Assembly (NCBI GenBank): GCA_032622095.1
Contig: CP136069.1
Location: 66,923,319 to 66,987,318, forward strand
DNA from: Siphonodentalium dalli
Taxonomy: Eukaryota > Mollusca > Scaphopoda > Gadilida > Siphonodentaliidae
Direction of reading: 5' to 3'
Length of the DNA: 64,000 nucleotides
A program made the position numbers and the translations under genes. Positions 34,791 through 44,990 of the stretch are shown piece by piece; positions within the stretch are counted from its first letter, which is position 1, and each line of letters starts with the position of its first letter. Under the pieces are notes generated by a model. The model was not told the DNA's origin. It saw nothing but the letters and a program-made list of their open reading frames with translations, and did not search any database.

Positions 34791-35072
34791 TAGGCTTGCG
34801 ACGATTATTCGATTAATCGACTAACCTTTGACAGGTGCGGTAGTCGACGGTTATTTACTTTTGAGTTTAGGTGGCCGATGACGGGCGGGGGCCTCAGAAG
34901 GACAAACCTGCTGACTGACAGTTTATAACTGTTCAGACTGGATGTAAAGTAGTCATTGTAATTTCACATTTATCACTTGTTTACCTGGGTGCAACATGGG
35001 CCGCATATATGAACGATTAGATTATAACGGTTGATTAGTCGATTATGAAAACTCGTAGTCGTGGCAACCCTA
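34791..35072. mobile_element. hAT-like MITE with TAGG...CCTA-type ends
   Basis: The left end TAGGCTTGCGACGA and the right end TCGTGGCAACCCTA are imperfect inverted repeats. Each is followed inward by ATTAATCGACTAA-type sequence in opposite orientations (34815-34826 and about 35032-35043). TGAGCGAT occurs right after the right end (35073-35080) and also at 34774-34781, nine bases before the left end, so an 8-bp duplication is plausible but not clean. No transposase is encoded. Confidence 0.65.
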
Positions 35073-35550
35073 TGAGCGATACCGATAACTATTCGTTTGC
35101 AATGGCATTTAATACAGATAGCGTGCGGTAAGCGAAAGTGGTGAGTTCACAGAGTTGTGCTCGCTCTGTTAATCCTCGGCTGAGGATGTCCTCCTTTTCA
35201 ACTATTCAATAATTTTAGAGCGTTTGAGAAGCACCGGATACTATTTTCGGAACTGATAAATTCATTGAATATTGTAATTAAATATAGTTTTCATGGTATT
35301 CCGCAATGCATAAGAGAGTTATTAAATCATTATGACGTCATCGATCGCCGTATTGAGTGTTCACACATAATCGACATTGCCGTGTCAATAAATCCCAACA
35401 CTTTTTCACAAAACGAGTGACAGTTTTGATTTGTTTGAAAGGCATTGGATAATGGCGTAACATATTTTTTATACCCAAATTAGCATTTCTAGTTAATTAT
35501 AAAAAAAATGCCAGCTTGAGAGTAGAAAATATAGCTGAATTCAGCTACTC

Positions 35551-35929
35551 TTGAGTGCCTAATAAAAGTACATGGTGGAATAATAGTACAGGTTGGAAAA
35601 TGTCGCGTAACTGAATTATAGTACAGGGCGGAATAAACGTAGACTGGAAATATTAGTACCATACATCCCAACAAAACGCACCATCTGAGTGGTTTACTGA
35701 TGCCATGGGACAGAAATAGTTTCGATGGATAGCCAGGTCTGTGAATCTACAGTGTGCTGATCACTGTCAACAATCAAGAGTTCATTTATCTATGAATAAC
35801 ACAATTTAAGATTGGTGAATTATTTCTTTTGGTTAATTTAATAAACGTACAGGACCATATAACGATCGTACAGGTGGGAATTTTACCTCGATTTTAATAA
35901 TCGTACATGTATGTTTATTAGGCACTCAA
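35551..35929. mobile_element. MITE with TTGAGTGCCTAATAAA terminal inverted repeats
   Basis: TTGAGTGCCTAATAAA at 35551 is matched in reverse complement by TTTATTAGGCACTCAA ending at 35929. The interior repeats short GTACAGG/GGTGGAAT-like phrases, including ACATGGTGGAATAATAGTAC and GTACAGGGCGGAAT. It encodes no protein. It is inserted in the larger inverted-repeat region. No clear target duplication was found, so the superfamily is open. Confidence 0.7.
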
Positions 35930-36211
35930 TAGTAGGTTAGCTGAATATAGCTATTGTAGCTGTATTCTCACATTTGCCAGACCTGATCACTTAATACTCA
36001 GCAGTCAGCTGCTAAAATTAATACTAGCCGGCTAGCAGCTAAACAATTCTCATCATTATTCTCAGTTTCACGCCTATATACCAAATCCAAATTTATTAAT
36101 AATTGCGGCATTGAAGCACAATTCAGTTATGCTGTATCCAAATTCAATTGCGCTAAAACTCATTTTAAAATACCCCCGTGATTTGGCCCATCATTCAGGT
36201 AAGGGTGTGGC

Positions 36212-37360
36212 TAGTGATGTAACGATATGGGGGTTATCGGTAAAAGCCGATAGCCGATATTTAAATAAAAATTATCTGCCGATCCGATACAGATACCGAT
36301 GCGTCTTGTATGTGAAAAAAGCTTGGAAGAAACATAAAAAAAATTCGTATCAATTTGAATTTTGCAAAGTATAACGGCAAAGAACCGATACCCTGGTCGC
36401 AAAAAACGGTTTAGCTTACATTCCCCAAATCCTGGCAAAATGATTTAACATTCCGTTGCATTCAATTGATTCAAAATGAAAAGATTTCCTCAATATTTGT
36501 TTGATTCCGAAATTAAAATTGCATTTAATAACACCCGCAATATACCGCATAGATTGTTGACACTTTCTTTGCCCATGTCTTGACGGCAGATACAAATCCC
36601 ACCCATCGAGCACTCTTGATTGGATCGGATGGTTCCATCAAACAAGTATGTCACCTGCTCTATCTGCAGCCATCGTATACCAGAACGTCAATCAATTTGA
36701 ATCAAAGGCATTTAAACACACCCAGTTAAATATTGTTAACACGTGATGTTTCTGGTCTCCGGCAGACAATGATACATTGTCGCAAGTTTCCAGGCCTCTG
36801 TGATTTAGCATTTGATGTACCGCCAAACAGTGGCAAACTTAATATTTTGTGACTGTGTCAAACAATTCACACACACACCTGATACCCGGCACATTGTGAC
36901 CTCCCGTTAACCCCTGTATTTTGCACTGAACAGGACTCAACAAAATCTCAACATGCGCGTTATTGTAATTGTTTACAGTTTTTGTTTTAACTTTTAATTA
37001 TTAAGCACATGGAACTACGGTACTAGTATGTAATTACGGTAATTGAAATGTGTATTTGGGTCATGAGTGTACCTTCAGTCTCAAGTGACCAAGTCGATGT
37101 TGTTATTATGTTATGATGGGTACAGCACCGTGTGTGAGGGCAGTCTGACCCATGCGTAAAATAGTCGCTACTAGTATTGTTCTGGAAATTCCCGTCATTC
37201 ATTTAATATCAATAGGAATTGGTGTCACAACGTTCACAAAGGACGCGACATGTATCGGTTGACGACATCGGTCGGGAGACTAACTTTTGCCGATACCGAT
37301 ATCTTGCCGATACCATATATATCGGCCCGATCCGATAACCGATAATCGGTACAGTCCGTG
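36212..37360. mobile_element. Non-autonomous DNA transposon with CCGATA-rich ends (probably hAT)
   Basis: The left end begins TAGTGATGTAACGATATGGG and continues with repeated CCGATA/ATCGG words. The right end carries the inverted counterpart (CCGATAACCGATAATCGGTA, then CAGTCC). Such subterminal ATCGG-rich repeats with a TAGnGATGT-like tip are common in hAT-type elements. The interior of about 1 kb has no long ORF. A 34-base C run abuts the right end. Confidence 0.6.
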
Positions 37361-37361
37361 A

Positions 37362-37363
<2 letters not shown>

Positions 37364-37397
<34 letters not shown>
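37364..37397. repeat. Poly-C homopolymer, 34 bases
   Basis: An uninterrupted run of C lies immediately after AGTCCGTGAAA at the right end of the 36212 element. The length is likely unstable in life and error-prone in sequencing. Confidence 0.95.
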
Positions 37398-38820
37398 ACG
37401 ATAAATGTGGGCAGGTTTGTCTATGTTGATGTTAATATACCAATCACATGATTTTTGAGGGCCTGTCGAGAGAAAATTTTGGTATTTGTCACTGAAAAGT
37501 AGTCATTTCCTTTCACCTGAGATACTCATAAAGCAACCCATATTACGCAAGTTGAACATTTCCGTGGGTGCATTAATTCTGTTGATGGTACCCAGAGTAT
37601 TGATCATGAAATTATGCACGTGAGACGCCGTCTGATTGAAGACTAAATACATGGACAAGCTATATATGAGTTACAGTGTTTACAAATTTATAAGATTCCG
37701 AAAGGAATATTTATAAACTAAAAAGCATCTACATGTATTCATTGACCAATAATACCTAGAAAGGAAAATAGAATTAAGTATTTCCAAAATTTTCAACAGG
37801 TAGCTTCCGTGAAAATGAAACCGAAAGGATATATTTGTGTGCTGTGACGTCATACTGCAGAAGATTTTTATGGCTGCGTAATATGAATGGTAGCGAAATC
37901 GTTGAAACTCGGAACGCGTAGCTTGTTCAATAGTCTCCATTAGTCCAACAACTATAGTTAGGACCACTGCTGTGAACAGAGTTTTAGCCCCCTGTGTTAT
38001 GAAATATAATTTTGGCGGGAAATGTGAACACGTGTGTCATTGTTATGCGTTTGTGCTTGGGGCCCCATGCGGGATAACAAAACTATTATTGACCTACTTT
38101 GACTTTATCTCCATATTGGGGGATATGTTTTGCATGGGATCTCCGAGCGCGAGTAGTTTCATCCACAGAAATCCCATGCACAAAATATCCATACTCAGTA
38201 GTGCGGCATTTTATGATGTTATCGCGCCATTTTCGTATGTGTATTACACTGTGTACAATTACAATTAACATCTCTTTTTGACTACACAACAAACATAGCA
38301 TTGTAGTTTTGGCGCTTTTATTTCAAAGGGTTACACTGTACCGGTAACATACTGTGCTCAATTGACCCGCCTTTTCACCAGTATTCTGTTTAACCCAAGA
38401 ACTCCCGTTGCAGTCAAATTCTTTTTACGACAGATTGCTATTGACTTTAGGTACATGTATGTCTCAAACATATCATCAGCGAGGGGAGTGAGGCCATTAC
38501 ATGGACGCTGAGCCATAGTAACGGAAACCCTGCTGTCGACCGATATGAAGGCCAGATATATTGTCATATAAGGGGGCGATATTTTATCTGTCTTGTTGGC
38601 TAACAAAATAAATTAATTAAGAAATTGGCCATGCAATCGTTCCTCGCAAGACAATTAATTTTTTAGTATGAATATCCTTTTTGGTTCCAATTGCATTCAT
38701 TTGTTGCATATATTCTGTTGAGAATAAAATGAGATGGTCCCATAAATGGCCGGATTTTATTGTACAGTGCTCCTTTAAATTTGCAGGACATTTGTAATTT
38801 TTGCTAACAATGTCAATGAT
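37398..38820. other. Non-coding stretch upstream of the single host-like gene
   Basis: About 1.4 kb with only short, uninformative ORFs. No MITE of the families described here was recognised in it. It could hold intron or promoter sequence of the downstream gene. Confidence 0.5.
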
Positions 38821-38832
38821 CTTTCTTTGCAG
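38820..38832 (+). other. Probable splice acceptor before the 230-codon ORF
   Basis: The pyrimidine-rich TCTTTCTTTGCAG ends in AG at 38831-38832, a textbook 3' splice site. The exon would begin at 38833, 31 bases before the ATG. An in-frame TAA at 38843-38845 means that coding starts within this exon and any upstream exon is 5' UTR. Confidence 0.6.
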
Positions 38833-38863
38833 GATCTGAGCATAACCCACTGTAACTATATAT

Positions 38864-39556
38864 ATGGATAACCCTCACTCCTGCTATTGCTGTAATCAGA
38901 TGACGAATAACCTAGACGTGGATTCAGCGCTGGACGAGTTAGGAATGCTCAGCACTGTAACCAATAGTCGCAAGCAATATGTGAGCGAGCGGAGCCGGAT
39001 AAGAACACGGAGTGAAAGTTCATTGTATAAACCGGGTTTCCCAGGATATAAGGTTATAGTACAGGATCGTAAATACGTGACCGACTTTTCCACAAGTCCT
39101 TCTGACTTTGATTCCACGTATATCGATCCACAGTCATCTGTTGTTTTAAGTGGCCAAAATAATGGATTTGATGAATCATTGTCTTTTGGGTGTGATTATC
39201 GCAGTACTGAAGAGAGATTAGAAGCTGATGCCAGACTGAAACGGTTGGCGCGTTTCAGATTAGGCCGAATCCGGCGATTCCGCCGACCCTATGACGTACC
39301 ATGGAGATTATATCATTCGTTTCAGGAAACTGTTGTGAAATACGAAGAAGAGGTTGATTCCGCTCATTCTAAGTCAAACTCATCATCACCAGTGAAGGCT
39401 GTACACACATCATTAACCAGATCAAAATCATTGGATAATCTTGATTTGGCTAAACTACGGTTGACTGATTTCCTTGAAACGGAGGCGGATGGTAGTGGTA
39501 GTAATGAAGTTGAGAGAGTATCACAAAATCTGCAGAAGTTACAGTTCAATGATTAA
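38864..39556 (+). CDS. Hypothetical 230-residue protein, basic and serine-rich
   Basis: I do not recognise the family. The ATG at 38864 is the first in frame after a stop at 38843, inside an exon that follows a good splice acceptor, and the ORF ends with TAA at 39556. The protein has a Cys-containing N terminus (CYCC at residues 7-10), no obvious signal peptide or membrane segment, and an acidic/serine middle. A strongly basic stretch spans residues 124-142 (RLKRLARFRLGRIRRFRRP) and runs into PYDVPWRLYHSF. The tail is serine-rich, with TRSKSLDNL (185-193) and RTRSES (47-52), both of the form basophilic kinases and 14-3-3 proteins favour. It may be a soluble, nucleic-acid- or membrane-associated adaptor, but that is speculation. 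It is the only ORF in the right half with coding-like composition and no repeat overlap. Confidence 0.6.
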   Translation: MDNPHSCYCCNQMTNNLDVDSALDELGMLSTVTNSRKQYVSERSRIRTRSESSLYKPGFPGYKVIVQDRKYVTDFSTSPSDFDSTYIDPQSSVVLSGQNNGFDESLSFGCDYRSTEERLEADARLKRLARFRLGRIRRFRRPYDVPWRLYHSFQETVVKYEEEVDSAHSKSNSSSPVKAVHTSLTRSKSLDNLDLAKLRLTDFLETEADGSGSNEVERVSQNLQKLQFND

Positions 39557-39914
39557 CATAATTTTATTTTATAAGTCATTCCATGTGAGATATAGAGGAT
39601 CTATAACAAGTCCCCAGTTTACAGCGAAATTTACATTAAATTAGGTCTCACCAAGGCTCGGTCCCGACGTAATTTATTAAATGAGTTTTGTAAATTTTGC
39701 TATAAACTTGCGACGAGTTGCAGATTCTGTTTATTACTTTATCCAAAACCTCCATAGAACATACTTAAATCAATGAATGGGACGTGAAACTACTAGCGGC
39801 TTTTATAAGAGCGTGCGATGACGTTTCATGTAACAATGCATTGTTTGCCCTCGTAAAAAAAATAGTCCCTAGATAAATGACTCTTTGACGTATTTAATGG
39901 CATAAATTTAATTA

Positions 39915-39920
39915 AATAAA
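39915..39920 (+). other. Candidate polyadenylation signal AATAAA
   Basis: AATAAA lies 359 bases after the stop codon of the 230-codon ORF, in an AT-rich 3' region. It is the first canonical hexamer noticed downstream. The actual cleavage site is not visible. Confidence 0.35.
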
Positions 39921-39924
39921 TTTC

Positions 39925-40350
39925 TACCTATATCAATATCAGTCACAGGCATCAATTCTTCTTCACTCCTCATCCCCCGATTCAGATTCACGTTTGCGCA
40001 ACAATAATACATTTGGTTACAACTGGCACTATTTGCATATCATCATTATGGAATGGGTTTAATGAATTGAATAAGGGTAAGATCATGTAATAAATGCTAT
40101 TAACACTTTAGTGCCAGACCCAAACACGCTTGTCATAGTTTATACAGGTAAATGTCAATGAGTTGATTTTATCAACTTTAAATTATCATTGCAATCATTA
40201 AATTTTGTATTCATTTCTGGCATTGGCGCAAATGTTTGTTAATTGATGACCTCTATAAGTTTCAGATATGCCAAAAGACAAAGATTCCCGAAGAAATTTT
40301 CATGAGTTTTCGTTATCCTCCAGACAATTATTGCTGTCACTCTAAAATAT
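39925..40350. other. Non-coding AT-rich stretch downstream of the gene
   Basis: No ORF or recognised repeat. It ends where the nested MITE cluster begins. Confidence 0.5.
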
Positions 40351-40557
40351 GAGGTACATGATGGGAGCTGCGCCATTAAAGATCCTGTGCCAGTGCATTC
40401 TCTTATATATGCAAGTCTCCCATAAGGAGCCTCACATATATAAGAGAATGCACTGGCTTACATGGTCAGGGTAAATATTGCTACCAGTAGGACAATGTAT
40501 TCTCTTATATATGCGAGGCTCCCTGGTGCATGATCTTTAATGTTGCACCAGCGCAGC

Positions 40558-41178
40558 CAGGCCTGAGAATAAGGTGCCTGTCATATGCCGACAGTGGGCT
40601 AGCATCACCAAATTCACTCTCTGGGGACCTCAGTCTGCATGGCCTCATCTGCTATGGGAGATATAGACTCAGATTGAAGTTCCCAAATGGTGAATATTGT
40701 GATGTACACCCATTGGGAACCTCGATTATGCAATGTGTCATCTGCCAATTTGGTGATATAGAGAAACTAAACTAAAAAAGAAATAGAATCTATCTGAAGA
40801 AGTTTCTATAGAAATTTGATAATAAAGAATCTTTCCTGAGCAGAATGAGGTCCCCAATGGGTGAATTTAGTGGTGCTAGCCCGCTATGCGGGATAGAGTC
40901 ACTAATTTCACACTATGGGGACCTCATTCTGCAAATGACAGGTACAGTGATGCTCTTAAATAATCGACTCCTTAACCACAGCAGAATTTATTTGGTAACT
41001 TTTCAGGATTTAGTCGGAAATATGGCTTGTTGCCATTCATAGGAAAGCTCTCAGTGAGAGCTTTCCGATGAATGCAACAAGCCATATTTCCGACTAAATC
41101 CTGAAAAGTTACCCATAATTCTGCTGTGGTTAAGGAGTCGATTATTTAGAGCATTACTGTACCTTATTCTCAGGCCCA
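40558..41178. mobile_element. hAT-like MITE inserted in the TTAA element (itself interrupted)
   Basis: The element starts CAGGCCTGAGAATA and ends with its inverted counterpart TATTCTCAGGCCCA at 41178. It is flanked by AGCGCAGC (40550-40557) and AGCGCAGT (41179-41186), an 8-bp target duplication with one mismatch. The interior has the family signature: a hairpin of GAATGAGGTCCCC...GGGGACCTCATTC, and a middle segment containing AGAGAAACTAAACTAAAAAA. A mariner-like MITE sits inside at 40945-41159. Confidence 0.8.
40945..41159. mobile_element. Mariner/pogo-like palindromic MITE, innermost of three
   Basis: The element begins CAGTGATGCTCTTAAATAAT and ends ATTATTTAGAGCATTACTG. It is almost fully palindromic around GAAAGCTCTCAGTGAGAGCT and is flanked by TA on both sides (40943-40944 and 41160-41161). 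CAGT...ACTG tips and TA duplication are typical of Tc1/mariner/pogo elements. Confidence 0.85.
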
Positions 41179-41206
41179 AGCGCAGTTCCCGTTATCAAAG
41201 GGTTAA

Positions 41207-41560
41207 GCTTGTTTTATGAGGAAATGCATATCAAATCAGGAATGACTTGTTTCTTATTTCATATACCCGAGTTTCTATATACATGTCTATTTGTGTCAGT
41301 TCCCAGTGCACTTTTGCACTATGGTGGTTGTTATAGTTAATGTTTCGTCAGAATCAAGCCAATGTGAAATATGTATTTGATTATATTTTTGTATTGTTGA
41401 AGTTAGTTTCATATAATTACATCTTCCATTAGTTAATACTATTGAATTGTCCACAGGGGGCCTGCTGCCCTCGAAATTATCCACAACAAGGTAATGCTGT
41501 AGAAAAAGCCGCAGAATCTTTAATCATCTATGACAAGCAGTTGTCAATCAGCATGGGAAC
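41207..41560. other. Non-coding stretch
   Basis: Nothing recognised except short uninformative ORFs. Confidence 0.4.
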
Positions 41561-41565
41561 ATGCG

Positions 41566-41790
41566 CACCTGCGATTTTGAGTTCAGTCAGAGTCATTTTG
41601 GCAGAGTTTTTCCCTTTCTCAACATAGGATTGTACATCCTGGGACGCATCTTTTGTCCGAGTCTGTATTTCTTTATTTTCCAGTCAATTAAAAAAATATT
41701 TGGCACATATGGCAACCAGCAGGGGAACCTGAACACCTGCGATTTTGAGTTCAGTCGGAATAATTTTGGTGGATTTATTGCCATTATTTG
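41566..41790. repeat. Two direct copies of a short dispersed repeat
   Basis: ACCTGCGATTTTGAGTTCAG occurs near 41567 and again near 41733, each followed by a similar TCGGAATnATTTTGGnnGATTT-like sequence. The 167-bp spacing and the shared flank GGGAAC suggest a degraded tandem pair. No protein domain was recognised. Confidence 0.5.
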
Positions 41791-42204
41791 ACATATAAAT
41801 GTTTTATGATATTTATTTTAGAGTTATTGACCCTTTCTCGACACATTGAAGATGTGCAACATATATAGTGACTATGCGCTTTGTATCATATTGATGTGAA
41901 CAATTCCTCCTACAGTTTGTAGTATAGGGATCTGAGACCCATAAATCCATAAAACCTGCCGCCTTTCATCGGGGAACATTTTGGTTAGCGACCTTTTATC
42001 TGAATTAAGTATGATAAAACCATTTTAATTTGACATAATCAAGTCATGTAGCCAATAAATAACTTGCAATATCTTCATTATTTTGCTGACATAGTTGGGT
42101 AATATCCACCAACACAATCATATCAATGTTTAAATTCATCTGTCTTAGTCGTCAACTTCCCATGAACATGTGTCACAGATTAAATCAAAACACTGGATTA
42201 GATA

Positions 42205-42366
42205 CAGTAATGCCCTAAATAATCGACTCCTTAACCACAGAAGAATTATTGGTAACTTTTCAGGATTTAGTCGGAAATATGGCTTGTTGCCATTCATCGG
42301 AAAGCTCCTGAAAAGTTACATATAATTCTGCTGTGGTTAAGGAGTCGATTATTTAGGGCATTACTT
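42205..42366. mobile_element. Mariner/pogo-like palindromic MITE
   Basis: CAGTAATGCCCTAAATAATC at the left is matched by GATTATTTAGGGCATTACT at the right, with TA on each side (42203-42204, 42367-42368). The central hairpin is shortened compared with the copies at 40945 and 42633. Confidence 0.85.
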
Positions 42367-42632
42367 TAGCTACATTGTAACAGTGAATTGGCCATCACTG
42401 ATTGTTGTCAAGTGTCAATCATCATTGACTTAAAATGAATTTGAAGATAAGACGAGTTAACAGATAATTAACTTTGAATGTAGCAGGGTATAATCCTGTT
42501 TCTGGAACAATGCTGTAGATGTCAATTTTATCTATGGCAATGTACTGCCGTAGAAGAAAATTATCTATTTGGAGGGCTTGGCACTGAAAGAAACCAAAAG
42601 GAAGTCCAGTCTCTTTAATAAAAAACAGTATA

Positions 42633-42844
42633 CAGTAATGCCATAAATAATCGACTCCTTAACCACAGCAGAATTATGGGTAATCTTTCAGGATTAGTCC
42701 GAAATATGGCTTGTTGCCATTCATCGTAAAGTTCTCACAGAGAGCTTTCCGATGAATGTCAACTAGCCATATTTCCGACTAAATCTTGAAAAGTTACCCA
42801 TAATTCTGCTGTGGTTAAGGAGTCGAATATTTATGGCATTACTG
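42633..42844. mobile_element. Mariner/pogo-like palindromic MITE
   Basis: A full-length copy with TA flanks (42631-42632, 42845-42846), ends CAGTAATGCCATAAATAATC and GGCATTACTG, and a central inverted repeat around TCTCACAGAGAGCTTTCC. Confidence 0.85.
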
Positions 42845-42947
42845 TAGAGGATCTCTAATTAGTCACAATTCTATACAAAATTTATTAACCATGTGCACTA
42901 CATACCGGTACGAGCTGAGCTGAATTGAATTTAGTGGACGAGGTTAA

Positions 42948-43348
42948 CCCTTTACCCAACAGAACGGCCCTGTGCCAATGCATTCTCTTATATATGTAAG
43001 TCGACCATAGGTCGCCTCGCATATATAAGAGAATGCATTGGCTTAACACATATTAAAAATTATAAAATTGTCAAAAATTTATAAAATTGTTAAAGAATGG
43101 TAAAAAGTGTTAAAAAAAGATTTTTTTTAGGCCAATGCATTCTCTTATATATGCGAGGCGACCTATGGTCGACTCGCATATATAAGAGAATGCATTGGTA
43201 CAGGGCATAACTGTAACCATCACAATGTGGTCAATGAACCGGTTCCAATGATATCCATATTTGTATGGTGTTATTGAGACAGACCGAAGATATTTTAGGC
43301 TGTTGAAGCTTTATTTGGGCGTTTTTGGCCGTTTTGTTGGGTAAAGGG
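42948..43348. mobile_element. TTAA-type MITE with CCCTTTACCCAACA ends
   Basis: CCCTTTACCCAACA (42948-42961) is exactly inverted at 43335-43348, and TTAA flanks both ends (42944-42947, 43349-43352). Inside are two inverted copies of the CCAATGCATTCTCTTATATA palindrome and a unique right part containing GACAGACCGAAGATATTTTA. A second copy lies at 55239. The target site and CCCTTT tip fit piggyBac-like elements. No transposase is encoded. Confidence 0.9.
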
Positions 43349-43352
43349 TTAA

Positions 43353-44616
43353 TAGATAGCAATGCTCTTATGGTGTTTTAGCTGATACATGTATATGAGA
43401 TGTTTCTCAATTGATGCGAAGCACAAACTAATTCACTGTATAATGCGCTATTATATATAAATGGATAGATTATTGTTTCTTGCCATTCTATAAAAAAGCA
43501 ACGGCAATTTGTGCCCACTTGTTGGAGGGCAGATGGGGTTGTACCTCCCTCTGCCCTTTCCCCTACCCCCTCCCCCTACTCTGGAGCCCATAATTGTCCA
43601 TAACAAAAGTTGTGGTTTACAACATTTACCAATAGTCATTTCTTTACACAATGTGGCATTTTAATTTGGAGCCATGCCCATCCTTTGCTAGTCCAAGATT
43701 CCTTCAATATAAACCAGCTAGTGAAATCAGTAAGGATAACACTGGTTTACATCAAAGTATGTTTGCCTTCCTCTTCTATTGTGGACTTTACATCTAGATC
43801 CAGTGGTGGGATTTTTTGTCAATTGTAATTGACTTTATCATTAAAATCAATACAAAATGTTACATTTATCAGAAAGAAAGATATATGTATCTTACAGTCA
43901 TAATGTTGTATTATAATGTAACATTTATGTTAATTTATGCATAGATTATGCCATGTAATTTGGATTAATTCATGTTTTTTTTCTTTTGAAATTATGTTAA
44001 CATTGTGATAAAATATACAGTATTTTTCACGTTATATTACTACTTTCAGTTGAAAACTCTTGTGGAGTTCCAAAAAAATATAATGTTTTCTATGGAAAAA
44101 ACTGAGTTACTTTCACATTTGTGACATATTATTACCATCATTTGGTGATTTTAGATGAGTGGTACTTGATGCTTAAAGTCTGCCATAGAAGAGTAAGGAA
44201 ATCATACTCCGACATAAACCAGTAATATACTGTACCTACTGATTTCACTTGCTTGTTTACATCGAAGGAAACACTTGGACTAATTCTTTGATACAGACAA
44301 ATTTTATGATAATGCCAATCCTGTCAAATCTTAACACCTAATCCTCTTTTCTCATAAATATGAGTAAAATTTCCTCAGCTTCACAGTTTAAGTCACCATA
44401 TTAAGCCACAATATATTTCATCGAATGATATCAAGAAACACTACAAAAGCGGTATGTCATGACGCACAACTTCTACGTCATATAAGGTATGCGATTGTGA
44501 TTGTGTTGCGTTGGAATTAGAATCTGACTATTGAGTGTGTTAATGGATACAATGTAACGTAACAGACGTATCACAGTTTCTGAACACCGTATTATTCTAG
44601 TTTCAATGTACAGTGT
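43353..44616. other. Non-coding AT-rich stretch
   Basis: A C-rich tract (about 43540-43585) is the only distinctive composition. No gene or typed element was recognised. Confidence 0.5.
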
Positions 44617-44624
44617 AAGGGATT

Positions 44625-44982
44625 CTGGCCTCAAAATATGGTGCCGGATATTTGCAGAATGAGGTCCCAGACGCTACCCTGCATAGCAGGCTGGCCGCAC
44701 TGGCATTGCCAAAAACATTATCTGGGAACCTCATTCTGCATGGCCTCGTCTGCTATGGGAGACCCAGACATAGATTGGTGAAGATGGTGATGTGCGCCCA
44801 TTGGGCACCTCGATTATGCATTATGTTGTTGTCCAATTTGGGGATATAGAGAAACTAAACTAAAAAATAAAGAAAAAGAAACTTTCTAAAGAAACTAAAT
44901 AACATTCCAGAGAAGATGAGGCCTAAGCAGCATGAGGTTTCCAGTGTCAAATTACTGTTGTGAAAGAATATTTTGAGGCCTG
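44625..44982. mobile_element. hAT-like MITE with perfect 8-bp duplication
   Basis: The element starts CTGGCCTCAAAATATG and ends ATATTTTGAGGCCTG. AAGGGATT is present on both sides (44617-44624 and 44983-44990). The interior has the family middle segment (GATATAGAGAAACTAAACTA). The end hairpins are partly degraded. Confidence 0.85.
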
Positions 44983-44990
44983 AAGGGATT

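Larger units (their letters stand above)
34376..36010. repeat. Inverted-repeat-bounded region with interior insertions
   Basis: TCTGGCAAA...GTGAAAATTCAGCTAC near 34380-34425 is found inverted near 35955-35990 (GTAGCTGTATTCTCACATTT, then GCCAGACC). The interior contains the two MITEs at 34791 and 35551 and further copies of the AGCTGAATTCAGCTA phrase. It may be an old fold-back or DNA transposon remnant of about 1.6 kb; the ends are imperfect. Confidence 0.4.
40353..41202. mobile_element. TTAA-type MITE (family with GGGAGCTGCGC ends), interrupted by two others
   Basis: The left part near 40360 reads GATGGGAGCTGCGC and the right end reads GCGCAGTTCCCGTTATCAAA followed by GGG and TTAA at 41203-41206. 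Inside is the palindromic core built from CATTCTCTTATATATGC and its complement (about 40397-40527). The right end is separated from the core by a hAT-like MITE inserted at 40558. Other copies with the same ends are at 52747 and 59604. The TTAA and CCCTTT-type tips suggest the piggyBac superfamily. The left tip is decayed. Confidence 0.7.
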
